Shown one piece after another: positions 1-9,200 of a stretch of DNA of 64,000 nt (the first letter of the stretch is position 1; each line of letters begins with the position of its first letter). The DNA lies in NCBI RefSeq assembly GCF_003287735.1, contig NZ_NSCM01000002.1, positions 186,001 to 250,000 of the forward strand, written 5' to 3'. The notes beneath the pieces were generated by a model, which saw nothing but the letters and a program-made list of their open reading frames with translations, was not told where the DNA came from and searched no databases. Source of the DNA: Photorhabdus bodei. Lineage in GTDB: Bacteria > Pseudomonadota > Gammaproteobacteria > Enterobacterales > Enterobacteriaceae. The translations under genes and the position numbers were made by a program.

Positions 1-283
1 CAAACACCACCTTGCCTGTGCTTTGCTTCTGCTGCAATCCCGCGGAAAAAATATCTGCTGGTAAACCGTATGCGCAGTATTTGCTGTAATTCTGTACAAC
101 TAATTCTTTTACATGAGCCAATACTAATACTCTCCCGCGAGCTAATTTTGCCAGTTCAGCAATAACCAGGCTTTTACCTGCTCCAGTTGGTAACACAATG
201 ACCGCGGGCTCATGATGGTGCCGGAAATGATTGACGGTGGCATCCACGGCTTCTTGCTGATAGGGACGTAAAGTAAAAGTCAT
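1..283 (-). CDS. radD: RadD (YejH) DEAD/DEAH-type DNA repair helicase, N-terminal part
   Basis: Only the first ~94 codons lie in the window; the gene runs off the left edge. The reverse strand reads [20 protein letters not shown], followed by the Walker A motif LPTGAGKS and then [16 protein letters not shown], which is the superfamily 2 helicase start known from E. coli RadD/YejH. RadD is an ATPase of double-strand-break repair that acts with RecA and SSB. The divergent arrangement with rsuA is the same as in E. coli. The start codon is the ATG whose complement ends at 283. Identity is recognised from sequence; function is from the family. Confidence 0.9.
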   Translation of the reverse strand, partial: MTFTLRPYQQEAVDATVNHFRHHHEPAVIVLPTGAGKSLVIAELAKLARGRVLVLAHVKELVVQNYSKYCAYGLPADIFSAGLQQKQSTGKVVF

Positions 284-572
284 AATTGTTTCGCAACCGA
301 AAAATATTCGCAAAAGAGTAACATTTTCCTTATCAATTTTCTGTGGACAGAAGTCAAAGTAAGATAATTATCTGATTGAGTGAAACTATGACTGGTTATA
401 ATAAATAGATAATTGTTGTTTATAGTAAACATAGTTATGATTAGCTTTGAAATCTTTTGGGTTCATTTCATATCTTCTTTTTTGGTGGCTCTGTGTTGTA
501 GTGCCGAGGTAGTGCCAAAATAGTAGAGGATCACGTTCATTTTTAAATTAATTAATATAGGTGTCTTCATCC
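284..572. other. radD-rsuA divergent intergenic region
   Basis: This AT-rich, 289-bp divergent spacer must hold promoters for both genes. I see no convincing operator, repeat or small gene in it. Confidence 0.5.
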
Positions 573-1274
573 ATGCGATTGGATAAATTTTTGTCACAAC
601 AGCTTGGTATCAGTCGGAATGACGTAGGGCGTGAGTTGCGTGCGGGGCGTATCACTGTTGATGATGAGATTGTAAAAACGGGAGCTTATAAATTAACTCC
701 AGAGCAACAGGTTATGTTTGATGGTTCATTATTGGAACAGCAGCAAGGACCTCGTTATTTTATGCTAAATAAACCACAGGGGTATGTCTGTTCCACCGAT
801 GATCCGATAAATCCAACGGTGCTCTATTTTATTGATGAGCCGGTAGCGCATAAATTACATACCGCGGGTAGGTTGGATATGGATACTACGGGTCTGGTTT
901 TGCTAACTGATGATGGCCAATGGTCTCACCGTATTACTTCCCCGAAACATCATTGTAAAAAAACATATCTAGTCACACTTGAATGTCCAGTTGCAGCAGA
1001 GACGGCAGATAAATTTCTTGCAGGTGTGCAACTTAATGGTGAAAAAACAGTGACAAAACCCGCCCAGCTGGAAATTCTGGAGCCTCAAGTAGCCCGTCTG
1101 ACGATTAGTGAAGGGCGTTATCATCAGGTAAAACGTATGTTTGCAGCGGTAGGTAATCGGGTAACCTCGCTTCATCGTGAGCGAATCGGTGAAATCATCT
1201 TAGCTCCTGAACTGGAGCCAGGAGAGTACCGATCATTAACTGAGCAAGAAATTGCCAGTGTCACTCTTCTTTAA
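573..1274 (+). CDS. rsuA: 16S rRNA pseudouridine(516) synthase RsuA
   Basis: RsuA converts U516 of 16S rRNA to pseudouridine during small-subunit assembly. The 233-residue protein has an N-terminal S4-like RNA-binding domain (about residues 1-60, [15 protein letters not shown]) and a catalytic domain with the motif [10 protein letters not shown], which places the catalytic Asp at residue 102. An in-frame GTG lies 12 bp upstream (561). I chose the ATG at 573 because family members begin MRLDKF and a TAGGTG ribosome-binding-like sequence lies at a suitable distance. It is followed 43 bp later by bcr in the same direction, as in E. coli. Confidence 0.95.
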   Translation: MRLDKFLSQQLGISRNDVGRELRAGRITVDDEIVKTGAYKLTPEQQVMFDGSLLEQQQGPRYFMLNKPQGYVCSTDDPINPTVLYFIDEPVAHKLHTAGRLDMDTTGLVLLTDDGQWSHRITSPKHHCKKTYLVTLECPVAAETADKFLAGVQLNGEKTVTKPAQLEILEPQVARLTISEGRYHQVKRMFAAVGNRVTSLHRERIGEIILAPELEPGEYRSLTEQEIASVTLL

Positions 1275-1317
1275 TTCTGGTTTTAGTTAATTATTTTAAA
1301 TTATTGGAGCAATATAC

Positions 1318-2502
1318 GTGCAACAACAACGATCATCCTATTTGGGACTGATTTTAATCCTTGGGCTACTTTCTATGTTAATGCCCCTTGCCATTGATAT
1401 GTATTTGCCGAGTTTGCCGACTGTTGCCGAGGATTTCGGTGTAGGTAACGGACAGGTTCAGATGACGCTGAGCAGTTATATTCTTGGTTTTGCCATCGGT
1501 CAGATGGTATATGGTCCAATGGCTGACAGTTTGGGGCGTAAGCCGGTTATTCTGGGTGGGGTTACTGTATTTGCTCTAGCTTCATCTGCGTGTGCAATGG
1601 TTCAGAATATCGATGATTTTATTTATATGCGCTTTTTGCATGGATTCTCCGCCGCAGCAGCGGGTGTTGTCATTAATGCGCTAATGCGAGATCTGTTCAC
1701 CAAAGACGAATTCTCGCGTAGCATGTCTTTTGTGATATTGGTAATGACCATTGCCCCATTAATTGCTCCAATTCTTGGTGGCATGATAATGATTTGGTTC
1801 ACTTGGCATGCGATTTTCTGGAGTATTGCGGTGGCTTCTGTTATTGCTGTATTCCTTGTCGCTTTCTTTATAAAAGAGACTTTGCCAAAAGAAAAAAGAC
1901 AAAAATTTCATCTTCGTACAACCGTAAGCCAGTTTATTATGTTATTTCGCCAGCGTCGTGTATTTTGCTACATGCTTGCCAGCGGTTTTTCATTTGCGGG
2001 AATGTTCTCTTTTCTCAGTGCAGGGCCATTTGTTTATATTGAGTTGAATGGTGTTTCGCCCCAGAACTTTGGTTATTACTTTGCGCTTAACATCGTATTT
2101 CTGTTTGTGATGACGACAATAAATAGTCGCTATGTCCGGCGTTTTGGTGCGTTGAAGATGATGTATTTTGGTTTGAGTGTGCAGTTTATGATGGGGGTCT
2201 GGTTGTTACTGTCTACCGCGCTCGATTTTGGCTTTATTGCTCTGGTCATCGGTGTTGCAGCTTATGTATGTGGTATTGCAATGATTACATCCAATGTCAT
2301 GGCAGTGGTTTTAGATGATTATCCACATATGGCCGGAACGGTGTCTTCATTGGCAGGTACAGTTCGTTTTGGTATTAGTGCTTTGGTTGGTATATTACTT
2401 GCTATGTTACCTGCACGTAATGCCTGGCCAATGGTTGGTTCTATGGTTTTATCTGTTACTTTGGCTGTGTTGCTTATTATATACGCAAAAAAGCGGCGAT
2501 AA
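1318..2502 (+). CDS. bcr: Bcr/CflA-type multidrug efflux MFS transporter
   Basis: This is a 394-residue major facilitator of the DHA1 family with about 12 hydrophobic segments. The conserved loop 2-3 motif is seen as [13 protein letters not shown] around residues 65-77. Members export bicyclomycin, sulfonamides and other compounds across the inner membrane by proton antiport; the actual substrate here cannot be read from sequence. It starts with GTG behind a TTGGAGC ribosome-binding site and ends just before a hairpin terminator. Its position after rsuA matches E. coli bcr. Confidence 0.92.
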   Translation: MQQQRSSYLGLILILGLLSMLMPLAIDMYLPSLPTVAEDFGVGNGQVQMTLSSYILGFAIGQMVYGPMADSLGRKPVILGGVTVFALASSACAMVQNIDDFIYMRFLHGFSAAAAGVVINALMRDLFTKDEFSRSMSFVILVMTIAPLIAPILGGMIMIWFTWHAIFWSIAVASVIAVFLVAFFIKETLPKEKRQKFHLRTTVSQFIMLFRQRRVFCYMLASGFSFAGMFSFLSAGPFVYIELNGVSPQNFGYYFALNIVFLFVMTTINSRYVRRFGALKMMYFGLSVQFMMGVWLLLSTALDFGFIALVIGVAAYVCGIAMITSNVMAVVLDDYPHMAGTVSSLAGTVRFGISALVGILLAMLPARNAWPMVGSMVLSVTLAVLLIIYAKKRR

Positions 2503-2512
2503 ATAAAAACAG

Positions 2513-2540
2513 AAGGCTGTTTTCATGCGCAGCCTTTTCC
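2513..2540 (+). terminator. Rho-independent terminator after bcr
   Basis: Stem AAGGCTG (2513-2519) pairs with CAGCCTT (2530-2536) and is followed by a short T/C-rich tail. It lies 11 bp after the bcr stop. Confidence 0.7.
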
Positions 2541-2852
2541 TTCAAAAGAAAATTAGGGTAAGCGAAAAATATTTTTGATGATGTTGTCTGGTTATAATTT
2601 TATGTGAGATTGTTGAGAAATTTTTTTATTCTAAAATATATGTCTACTTTCGTTGATATATTCTTGATTGACAGGGGTAAGATTTAATCTTATTTATTAA
2701 AGATAACCAATTAGAACAGAAAATTATGCTATTTTTTGTTATTCTAAGATTTGCCATTAAGTAACGAGGTTGTAATAGCTTTGTAGTATTAGCTGCATTT
2801 TCTGTATTACTAACATTATCATTAAAAACGATAATGTCAGTAAAGAGAATGT

Positions 2853-2874
2853 TTTTCCTGAATATTCAGGAAAA
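2853..2874. repeat. Perfect 22-bp palindrome
   Basis: The two arms TTTTCCTGAAT and ATTCAGGAAAA are exact reverse complements with no spacer. It sits 16 bp after the weaker dyad at 2813-2837. It could be an operator or a bidirectional hairpin; no regulator is assigned. Confidence 0.75.
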
Positions 2875-2896
2875 TTGAAAAATTGGTTATGCATAA

Positions 2897-2939
2897 TATA
2901 CCCTATGGATTTCAAGATGCATCGCGACGGCAAGGGGAG
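2897..2939. repeat. Truncated ERIC element (one end only)
   Basis: The terminal segment TATACCCTATGGATTTCAAG continues into GATGCATCGCGACGGCAAGG and matches the left end of the full ERIC copies elsewhere in the window. The central and right parts are missing. It looks like a deletion relic. Confidence 0.85.
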
Positions 2940-3442
2940 TTTATTTTTTTATTATTGCTGTTGCGTATTTGTTGATTTTTATATTCCTGTTGAGCTGAGA
3001 AGCTAACTTTTTACTATAAGGAAATTCCGAAATGTTTTGCTGTGTGAATAAATTGTTATTGATGCATTGATAGTGATTATAAGTCATTGTTGTATTTTTG
3101 TTAAATTAACAAAAATTAAACGACGTTATCATTAGGTTGTCATTAATTATACCTTATAAAACACATTGTTATCTATTTGTTTTTACAGTTCTTATTTGAT
3201 TTTTATGTTAAAGTGTTGAGTTGAAAAAATAAAATATGTAAACAATCATTAAACATAAAGTTGGGTTTTTGCATAAAAATTAGTTGAGTTTTCTTTAAAA
3301 AAAGTATAAATATATGAGAAATGAGAGATTGATCTCACTTTTTCTAAGGTGAAATTTGGAATTAATGTAATACTATAAACACAAATTTAACTTTTCGTTT
3401 ACCTTTTTTGGGGGTTAGTTATTCGGTTTTGGCGAGTAGAAC

Positions 3443-3492
3443 ACCTGAAGATAGCCGCTAACTTTAACTTTTGTATCTATGTTCTTTCAGGT
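3443..3492 (+). promoter_or_regulatory. Candidate hairpin masking the yejG ribosome-binding site
   Basis: ACCTGAA (3443-3449) can pair with TTCAGGT (3486-3492). The 3' arm runs into the AGGTAGGA Shine-Dalgarno region in front of the GTG start. This could limit translation, but there is no independent support. Confidence 0.35.
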
Positions 3493-3503
3493 AGGAATGA
3501 TTC

Positions 3504-3848
3504 GTGAATAATATTCAGCTTTCGGTAGTACATCGGCTGCCGCAAAGTTACAAGTGGTCACCCGGTTTTGTGGGTATCAAAGTTGAGCCGCTTCCGGTTG
3601 ATGAAGTGAATGCAGAAAGCAGCCTGATGGGGTTGAAGTTACTCAGCCACGAAGACGAGGCTGCGTGGAATGTTATGCAAAAATTACAGCAATCACTTGC
3701 TGATATGCAAATTGGAAGCACTGTGATTGAGTTGGAAGGTCAGCCGTGCTTATTTATTAATAGTGAAGACGAAAGTGCGGTTATGTGTCGTTTGAAGACA
3801 CTTGGCGCTGCCATTGCTGAAAAGATAACAGCGCTTTATCCATTTTGA
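3504..3848 (+). CDS. yejG: YejG family protein
   Basis: This 114-residue protein is the orthologue of E. coli YejG, with the same length, the opening LSVVHRLPQSYKWSPGF and a C-terminal CRLKTLGAAIAEK. The family is small, cytosolic and of uncertain function, so I assign none. It lies downstream of bcr as in E. coli, but about 1 kb away. It starts with GTG behind AGGTAGGA and is followed directly by a strong terminator, so it is probably monocistronic. Confidence 0.9.
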   Translation: MNNIQLSVVHRLPQSYKWSPGFVGIKVEPLPVDEVNAESSLMGLKLLSHEDEAAWNVMQKLQQSLADMQIGSTVIELEGQPCLFINSEDESAVMCRLKTLGAAIAEKITALYPF

Positions 3849-3860
3849 TATATACGCGAA

Positions 3861-3891
3861 AAGCGCTTCCTTTAATGGGAGCGCTTTTTTG
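3861..3891 (+). terminator. Rho-independent terminator after yejG
   Basis: Stem AAGCGCTTCC (3861-3870) pairs with GGGAGCGCTT (3877-3886), with a G-T pair, followed by a run of T. Confidence 0.88.
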
Positions 3892-3917
3892 CGGGCAAGG
3901 GGGCAAGGGAAAAATTT

Positions 3918-4508
3918 TTAGCCGTTAGGTACCATACTATTGCTGATGACCCGGCGACCACCATAATAACGTTTGCTCCAGTATGTACTGCTTAACCTGG
4001 AAACGATTACACCATTGCTAGTAGAGGCATGAACAAATTGGTCATTGCCAACATAGATGCCAATATGCCTGGTACGGGCACCTGTCTTAAATAAAACTAA
4101 ATCGCCAGGGCGTAATCTTGAACGGTCGATTTTTTTGCCAATATTTTGTTGTTCAAATGTTGAACGTGGTAGTTCCATGCCAAACTGGTCACGGAAAGTA
4201 CGTTGAACAAAGGCAGAACAATCTATACCGCGTTTAGTATCGCCACCGAGTCGATAGGCAACCCCTTTCCAGCCATTGTATTGGCTAAGAATTTTGGATT
4301 TTATGTCCAGATTGCGAACGAGTGCTTCGAATTCATCCTGAGACGCTTGAAGTAAGAAGCCGTTCTTACCATTTACTGCATGCGTATCAGTTTGTGTGTT
4401 ACGAAACCTTGATGAATCTGGTGAGCTGCACGCGGATAAGGTGATCGCTACGAACAGCGCGGGTATCAGCCGCGTAATGTATCTCAGTGCCGGTTGAGAC
4501 TTGACCAT
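3918..4508 (-). CDS. mepS: Peptidoglycan DD-endopeptidase MepS (Spr)
   Basis: MepS is an outer-membrane lipoprotein that cleaves D-Ala-mDAP crosslinks so that new peptidoglycan strands can be inserted. The 196-residue protein opens with [10 protein letters not shown], has a lipobox LSAC with the lipidated Cys at 27, and carries an NlpC/P60 domain. The catalytic Cys is at 97 (GIDCSAF), with His148 (RHIGIY) and His160 (FVHAS). In E. coli it is degraded by the NlpI-Prc system; neither gene is in this window. It is transcribed toward yejG and lies downstream of lpxT. Confidence 0.95.
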   Translation of the reverse strand: MVKSQPALRYITRLIPALFVAITLSACSSPDSSRFRNTQTDTHAVNGKNGFLLQASQDEFEALVRNLDIKSKILSQYNGWKGVAYRLGGDTKRGIDCSAFVQRTFRDQFGMELPRSTFEQQNIGKKIDRSRLRPGDLVLFKTGARTRHIGIYVGNDQFVHASTSNGVIVSRLSSTYWSKRYYGGRRVISNSMVPNG

Positions 4509-4856
4509 TATTTTTGTTTTCCCTTGCTATCCTTACCTTAGTTGGTCGCTATTATTGAAAAATATCAAACGCTTCAAAGCCTGGTGTTAGAAAAAACAAT
4601 GAGTAAACAACGCGCTTGGCGAAAAAACGCGTCCGATGCCACGTTTTATAACGATATTTACAATAAATGTTATTCAGATCGAGAGTACAGAAACAATCAG
4701 GAAAAGGCGAGTATTTAATGACATAATTTACAAAAAATTAGATTTCTAAATGGGAGAGATCAGGAGTGTTGCTAATTTATGTGGGTTTTATGAACTATTA
4801 GGAAGGTTAAATACCTTCCCGATATGATTCAGTAAAAAGAGTTTATGGGAAAGATC
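4509..4856. other. mepS-lpxT intergenic region
   Basis: This 348-bp spacer between two minus-strand genes presumably holds the mepS promoter. A 39-codon plus-strand frame beginning at 4599 was considered and not accepted. I see no repeat or clear operator. Confidence 0.5.
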
Positions 4857-5561
4857 TTAAATTGGGCGGCCAATTTGCGGTAGATTTTTATCCAACCAGT
4901 TAATCATTATGTCACTTAATGGTGTTAATAGTAGCCAACTTGTTCCGATTAGCACCAGAGATAAAGAACCGACTGCAATATCAGTAAACCAGTGAGCTCC
5001 TGCCATGATGCGAGGTAACGCAAATATTACCATAATGAGTAATGCAATACAGAATGCCCTGCCTGAGATATATCGAAGAATAAAGCAGCTGAAAATCAGG
5101 AGCATTAATCCGTGATCACCTGGAAAGCTATCACCTGATGCATCTTTTGTTACCAGATTGGTCATTTCGCTAATACGATTGATATGATCGAAGGTTAATG
5201 TTGGGCTTGGACGGACAACAGGGAGTAGATGACCGATTTGGTTAAGTATAACTGCGCTTATTATCATGACCAAGCCAATCATGAATAATCTGCGTTTGCC
5301 ATCGTAATTCTGTTTACGAAAAGTGTTGTAATACAGCAATCCCATACATAAAAGTGAAATGACATCGAAGGCCCTGATATTCACAAATGCTACAAATTCT
5401 GTGAATGTTGAGCCTGATGTTAATTTCTCATTAAAGAAGTAGAAGATTGCAGAGTCGATCTTGAGCCAGAAACCATGATGCTCTGGTAAATACCAGGAGA
5501 GAAATAAAGTGATACCTAACAGGTTCAGTATAAATATGGCAAATGGGTGACTGCGTGTCAT
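4857..5561 (-). CDS. lpxT: Lipid A 1-diphosphate synthase LpxT (PAP2 family)
   Basis: LpxT transfers a phosphate from undecaprenyl pyrophosphate to the 1-position of lipid A at the periplasmic face of the inner membrane, recycling the carrier lipid. The 234-residue protein has about six membrane segments. It carries the PAP2 phosphatase motifs VRPSPT, DSFPGDHG and PRIMAGAHWFTD. Its opening (LNLLGITLFLSWYLPEHHGF) and its place beside mepS match E. coli yeiU/lpxT. The product would add negative charge to the surface. Confidence 0.93.
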   Translation of the reverse strand: MTRSHPFAIFILNLLGITLFLSWYLPEHHGFWLKIDSAIFYFFNEKLTSGSTFTEFVAFVNIRAFDVISLLCMGLLYYNTFRKQNYDGKRRLFMIGLVMIISAVILNQIGHLLPVVRPSPTLTFDHINRISEMTNLVTKDASGDSFPGDHGLMLLIFSCFILRYISGRAFCIALLIMVIFALPRIMAGAHWFTDIAVGSLSLVLIGTSWLLLTPLSDIMINWLDKNLPQIGRPI

Positions 5562-5988
5562 GGGAGACCTATTTGTTAAAAATAAGATAAGTGGTAACTA
5601 AACTTACAATTATGTAGGTTAATATAACAAATATTGAGTAATAATGTCACAGTTCTTAATCATAAGTTAATTTGTTGTTGTTATCTACTTTGTTGTGCTT
5701 TTTCCTGCATTTTTTTATTTACTTTGGTATTCCTGTTCAATTCTATGGATTTTATTGAGTGATCTTGGGGTGTTTAAGGTTGTAAATTCTTAATTTATTG
5801 AGAATTACTTCTGATAATTCTAATATTGTAAGATATAAATATCTTAATCAGTTTTAATCGCTAAAAATCATAAATAAACAATGAAAATAGCCGTTACCAA
5901 TACATAGGCTCATAAATTTTTCCGATTTCTAGATTGATTTCATTTTTGGAAATCGCAGCGAATGATGCTGTTTTATGGTGGGGGCTTT
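5562..5988. other. lpxT / pilin-like divergent intergenic region
   Basis: This AT-rich, 427-bp region separates two divergent genes. It must hold promoters, but I see no confident operator, repeat or small gene. Confidence 0.45.
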
Positions 5989-6306
5989 ATGTCTATGTTT
6001 CGGGTTATAATGGGTTGTTTTTTTCTGATGATTTCTGGTCTTGTCAATAGTGAGCCAGAAACAACATCAAATACAGGGGTTATTCGCTTTTCTGGTGCGA
6101 TCGTTGAATCACCGTGTCGTTTTGATTGGCGTGATAACTGGGCTGACACCACTTGTTGGCGAAAAGGACATAAGATTACCCAACGACAAAAGCTCGATTT
6201 GCAAAATGATATTTATTTTTATTTACCACACCAAATGGGGGTAACAGAGATTAAATGGATAAAAGGAAAAGATAAAGTTGGCGTTGTTACAATTTTCTAT
6301 AATTGA
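5989..6306 (+). CDS. Small secreted pilin-like protein, possibly a truncated fimbrial subunit
   Basis: The 105-residue protein has a signal peptide (about residues 1-21). A mature start GVIRFSGAIVESPC follows, resembling the first strand of type 1 fimbrial subunits. There are two Cys (43 and 56), as in pilin disulfides, and the end VVTIFYN resembles a pilin terminal strand. Normal subunits are about 150-180 residues, so the middle of the fold would be missing. There are no chaperone, usher or other pilus genes nearby. I chose the ATG at 5989 because GGTGGGGG lies just upstream; an in-frame ATG at 5962 is also possible. The relationship is a motif-level guess and the function is unknown. Confidence 0.55.
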   Translation: MSMFRVIMGCFFLMISGLVNSEPETTSNTGVIRFSGAIVESPCRFDWRDNWADTTCWRKGHKITQRQKLDLQNDIYFYLPHQMGVTEIKWIKGKDKVGVVTIFYN

Positions 6307-6490
6307 TGTTAAGAAAAATTTTATATGTTATTTATTCAATGTTTAATTGAAGAAGAGTCGAGATTTTATCTGTCATTGCTAAAATGAATGAGTGGCAGAT
6401 TTATATTATATTTTATTTGGGAATTTAAATTATGCCAAAATGCTAATGGAAAGTAGCTGACTGATTTAATGAATGGAATAAAATAAAAAG
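6307..6490. other. Short AT-rich spacer between convergent genes
   Basis: I see nothing distinctive here apart from the efpL terminator that follows. Confidence 0.4.
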
Positions 6491-6521
6491 TGAGTTACCC
6501 TGTTTTATACCGGGTAACTCA
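6491..6521 (-). terminator. Hairpin terminator after efpL
   Basis: TGAGTTACCC (6491-6500) pairs with GGGTAACTCA (6512-6521) across an 11-base loop. It lies about 17 bp beyond the efpL stop. An A-rich run on the plus strand at 6479-6489 gives a T-rich tail on the minus strand. Confidence 0.85.
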
Positions 6522-6537
6522 GAATTAGCTAATATTA

Positions 6538-7110
6538 TTAATCGCAACGCCCCATATAGCGGCGTTCTGCAATATGAATACGGATTTTTTCCCCGCTACT
6601 GATATATTCAGGTACTTGCACGGTGAGTCCGGTGCTCATTTTGGCTGGTTTTGTTCGTGCACTGGCTGAAGCGCCTTTAATTCCAGGGGCTGTTTCTTCA
6701 ATAACCATATCGACTGTTTGTGGTAGTTCAAGGGCAATGACTTGCCCCTCTATTGTCAGAACTTGCATACCAGGCAGGCCACCTTCAGGAATAAATAACA
6801 ACTCTTCTTCGATTTGTTCCTTTTTAAAGTGATAAGGTGTGAAATCTTCATCATCCATGAAAACATATTCATCGCCATCAATGTAGGAAAAGTTAACGCT
6901 ACGACGAGTTAGGTTGATCGTATCAAGGATATCATCGCCTTTGAAGCGTTCTTCCACTTTTTGACCAGTGCGGATATCAGTAAAGCGCATTTTATATAAT
7001 GTGCTAGCTCCCCGGGCGCTTGGTGCTTGAATATCAATATCTTTAACCAGCAGTAACTTACCATTATAACTGACGGCGCTACCGCGTTTAATTTCATTGG
7101 CTTTAGCCAT
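6538..7110 (-). CDS. efpL: Elongation factor P-like protein EfpL (YeiP)
   Basis: EfpL is a paralogue of EF-P that binds stalled ribosomes and helps peptide-bond formation at difficult motifs. The 190-residue protein starts [18 protein letters not shown]. At the tip of domain I it has SARGAS with Arg33, where EF-P usually has the modified lysine. It ends [15 protein letters not shown], the YeiP signature. I chose the ATG at 7110 on family length and because AAGGTT lies directly upstream; a longer frame starts at 7152. It has its own terminator and lies downstream of mtr. Confidence 0.95.
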   Translation of the reverse strand: MAKANEIKRGSAVSYNGKLLLVKDIDIQAPSARGASTLYKMRFTDIRTGQKVEERFKGDDILDTINLTRRSVNFSYIDGDEYVFMDDEDFTPYHFKKEQIEEELLFIPEGGLPGMQVLTIEGQVIALELPQTVDMVIEETAPGIKGASASARTKPAKMSTGLTVQVPEYISSGEKIRIHIAERRYMGRCD

Positions 7111-7188
7111 ATGTAACCTTCCATAAAACCACAAGAGAATAATCGGCGACAAAATTACTCGCAGTCAAGACATTAGGCAAGTAGGGAT

Positions 7189-7221
7189 TAAAAAACCCCA
7201 CTGTTTTTTTACATTGGGGTT
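7189..7221 (-). terminator. Rho-independent terminator after mtr
   Basis: On the minus strand AACCCCA (complement of 7215-7221) pairs with TGGGGTT (complement of 7194-7200), followed by a T run. It lies about 22 bp after the mtr stop and separates mtr from efpL. Confidence 0.88.
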
Positions 7222-7242
7222 GTAGTAAGAATGTCTTATATA

Positions 7243-8502
7243 TCAACGATACACAGGTAATAAATCAAGAGAGGACAAAATATGAGCTATAGCATTTATC
7301 AAACCAAACAGAATGACGAACCCAATGAGGAATTTCCCTCCTGGCGCTCGGTAACTGGCTTCAGGAAAGCGCTGGCGACTTGCCCGAGCCATGAGTGCTG
7401 GAATAATGACAGCCCAGATGGTTGCAGCGAATCCAGCAAAACCAATGGCATATAGAAAGCCATTGGGGAACAGTAAAGCTAGCGCTGTTGGTGGAATAAA
7501 TGTCACTAATGCAGATTTTAACCGGCCGGAGTTGTTATCTTTAAAACCGAAAAAATCGGCTATGTAATCAAATAACCCTAAGGAGACACCCAGGAATGAA
7601 CTTGCTAATGCCATATAAGAGAAGGCATTTAGAAGCTGGTGAACAGTTTTGCTGTTTGTTGTATTATCCATGTGTTTTAATAAATCACCGATATTCCCGC
7701 CATCAGCAATAATCTGTTTGAATGCTTCGCGAGGAATATTTCCCTGAATGACATATTGCCACAGGATATAAATAGCTAATGCGATTAATGTGCCTAATAA
7801 TAGGCTGCGAATAACGGCTTTTCTATCTTTATGATAATATTTTACTAAACTTGGGATGTTACCGTGATATCCGAATGAAACCAGTAAATAGGGCAGAGCG
7901 GCTAAAGCGTAAGATATATAACTTGTTGTCGTGTCGTTTGATATAGCATCCGTCTGATTAAACAGAATGACATATTTCACTTCGGTAAACATGCCGCCAA
8001 CCGACATAAAAAAAGTAATAACCATACCGCCGATCAAAATTGTGCTCAAACGATCGACAGCTTGAGTCGATAACCAGACAATAAATGCAACGATAAAAGC
8101 GAAAATAAAGCCAGCATTTGCCTGTGATATCGAAATAATATTTTTAAAATTGTGGGCAATAATTGAGCCACCCGCTGAAATGTAGGCGTAGGTTAATATA
8201 TAAAGTACGAATGCAATAGAGATGCCATTGATTGCATTCCATCCTTTACCGAGTAAATCTTTAGTCATGGTATGGAAGCTTGCACCTGATGGGTAGTTCA
8301 GGTTGGTTTCTAGTATCATCAAGCCGGAAAAATACATACACACCCATGTGTAAACCAGCAGAATAATTGAGCCAGTAAACCAGACACCGGAAGTTGCCAC
8401 AGGAGTAGAGAACATTCCTGCACCGACAGCAGTTCCGGCAATTATCATTGCACCACCCAGTATGGGAGGGCGCTTTAAACTCTGGGGTGTCTCAATGGAC
8501 AT
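7243..8502 (-). CDS. mtr: Tryptophan-specific permease Mtr (HAAAP family)
   Basis: Mtr is a high-affinity, proton-driven tryptophan importer of the inner membrane. The 419-residue protein has about 11 membrane segments. Stretches match E. coli Mtr, such as GGAMIIAGTAVGAGMFS near the N-terminus, NGISIAFVLYILTYAYIS, and the end AHILSSLDLLPVY. It is closer to Mtr than to TnaB or TyrP, though the specificity is inferred. Just upstream are a good promoter and a TrpR-like palindrome over the start of transcription, which supports tryptophan regulation. Confidence 0.92.
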   Translation of the reverse strand: MSIETPQSLKRPPILGGAMIIAGTAVGAGMFSTPVATSGVWFTGSIILLVYTWVCMYFSGLMILETNLNYPSGASFHTMTKDLLGKGWNAINGISIAFVLYILTYAYISAGGSIIAHNFKNIISISQANAGFIFAFIVAFIVWLSTQAVDRLSTILIGGMVITFFMSVGGMFTEVKYVILFNQTDAISNDTTTSYISYALAALPYLLVSFGYHGNIPSLVKYYHKDRKAVIRSLLLGTLIALAIYILWQYVIQGNIPREAFKQIIADGGNIGDLLKHMDNTTNSKTVHQLLNAFSYMALASSFLGVSLGLFDYIADFFGFKDNNSGRLKSALVTFIPPTALALLFPNGFLYAIGFAGFAATIWAVIIPALMARASRQRFPEASYRAPGGKFLIGFVILFGLINAIAHILSSLDLLPVYR

Positions 8503-8529
8503 ATTAACTCCTGCTGGTATATTGTTTCT

Positions 8530-8571
8530 TTGTACTAGCTCAAAGATACATTTTTGTCTATAGAGTGTAAA
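8530..8571 (-). promoter_or_regulatory. mtr promoter with TrpR-like operator
   Basis: Read on the minus strand there is a -35 TTTACA (8566-8571), a 17-bp spacer and a -10 TATCTT (8543-8548). Immediately downstream, overlapping the expected start point, is TTGAGCTAGTACAA (8530-8543), a palindrome centred on CTAG. CTAG is the core of TrpR operators. E. coli mtr is repressed by TrpR, so the same control is likely; it is not proven here. Confidence 0.6.
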
Positions 8572-8617
8572 TAGATGTCATAAAGGATTATTTGAAATTG
8601 AACTAACATAAGTTAGT

Positions 8618-9037
8618 TCATTCGGTAAAATAAAATTTATTTTCTTGCCACATTTTTATTGCATTCCGGCTAGCTTCAAAATGAGGTTCAGGAAGATTAT
8701 CGGGATCGCACCACATAAACTGTTCACATTTTTCTGGTTCCATCAATTTTGGTTCACCACCTGGATGTTTTGCCAGTAAACATACTGAAATAGTATGTTT
8801 TCCTTCCTGTTGGTAAGTTTGAAGGTTATTACAAATACCGTAGACTTTTGGTGATTGAATCGTCAGACCCGTTTCTTCTTCAATTTCACGGATTGCACAT
8901 TGCTCAAAAGTTTCTCCGTCATCAACATGACCACCAAAGATTGACCAGTATGGAGCATGTTTACTGCTACGTTTTCCGAGTAAGACTTGACCATATTCGT
9001 TCACAATAACTACGCCAACACCCACAATGACAGACAT
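8618..9037 (-). CDS. Nudix hydrolase
   Basis: The 139-residue protein has a complete Nudix box at residues 36-58, reading GHVDDGETFEQC then AIREIEEETGL, which fits the GX5EX7REUXEEXGU pattern that binds the metal and catalyses pyrophosphohydrolysis. The substrate cannot be told. It is a MutT/ADP-ribose pyrophosphatase-like single domain with no extra module. I chose the ATG at 9037 because AAAGGA lies about 9 bp upstream; the frame could extend to 9055, where no ribosome-binding site is seen. It is upstream of mtr on the same strand, with an mtr promoter between. Confidence 0.85.
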   Translation of the reverse strand: MSVIVGVGVVIVNEYGQVLLGKRSSKHAPYWSIFGGHVDDGETFEQCAIREIEEETGLTIQSPKVYGICNNLQTYQQEGKHTISVCLLAKHPGGEPKLMEPEKCEQFMWCDPDNLPEPHFEASRNAIKMWQENKFYFTE

Positions 9038-9200
9038 TTGGTTTATTCCTTTCATCTAAATTTCAATAAATTAGCAATTCTTTTTGAGAAAAATTCAATG
9101 CTATTCTTATCCGGAAATCAATTTAAGACAACGATCAATAACGATCAATAAAGTACGGAATTTAACTGAAACGATTCAATTTTAGTGATATAAAATGATA

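Larger units (their letters stand above)
2541..3503. other. Long AT-rich noncoding stretch before yejG
   Basis: There is no credible gene in about 960 bp. It contains a dyad ACATTATC/GATAATGT (2813-2837), a perfect 22-bp palindrome (2853-2874), a truncated ERIC end (2897-2939) and a hairpin overlapping the yejG ribosome-binding site. The rest is low-complexity AT-rich DNA. Confidence 0.6.

Noticed and set aside
4599..4718. A 39-codon plus-strand frame (starting MSKQRAWRKNAS) between mepS and lpxT
   Set aside because: There is no clear ribosome-binding site or recognised homologue, and the composition is not distinctive. It cannot be supported.
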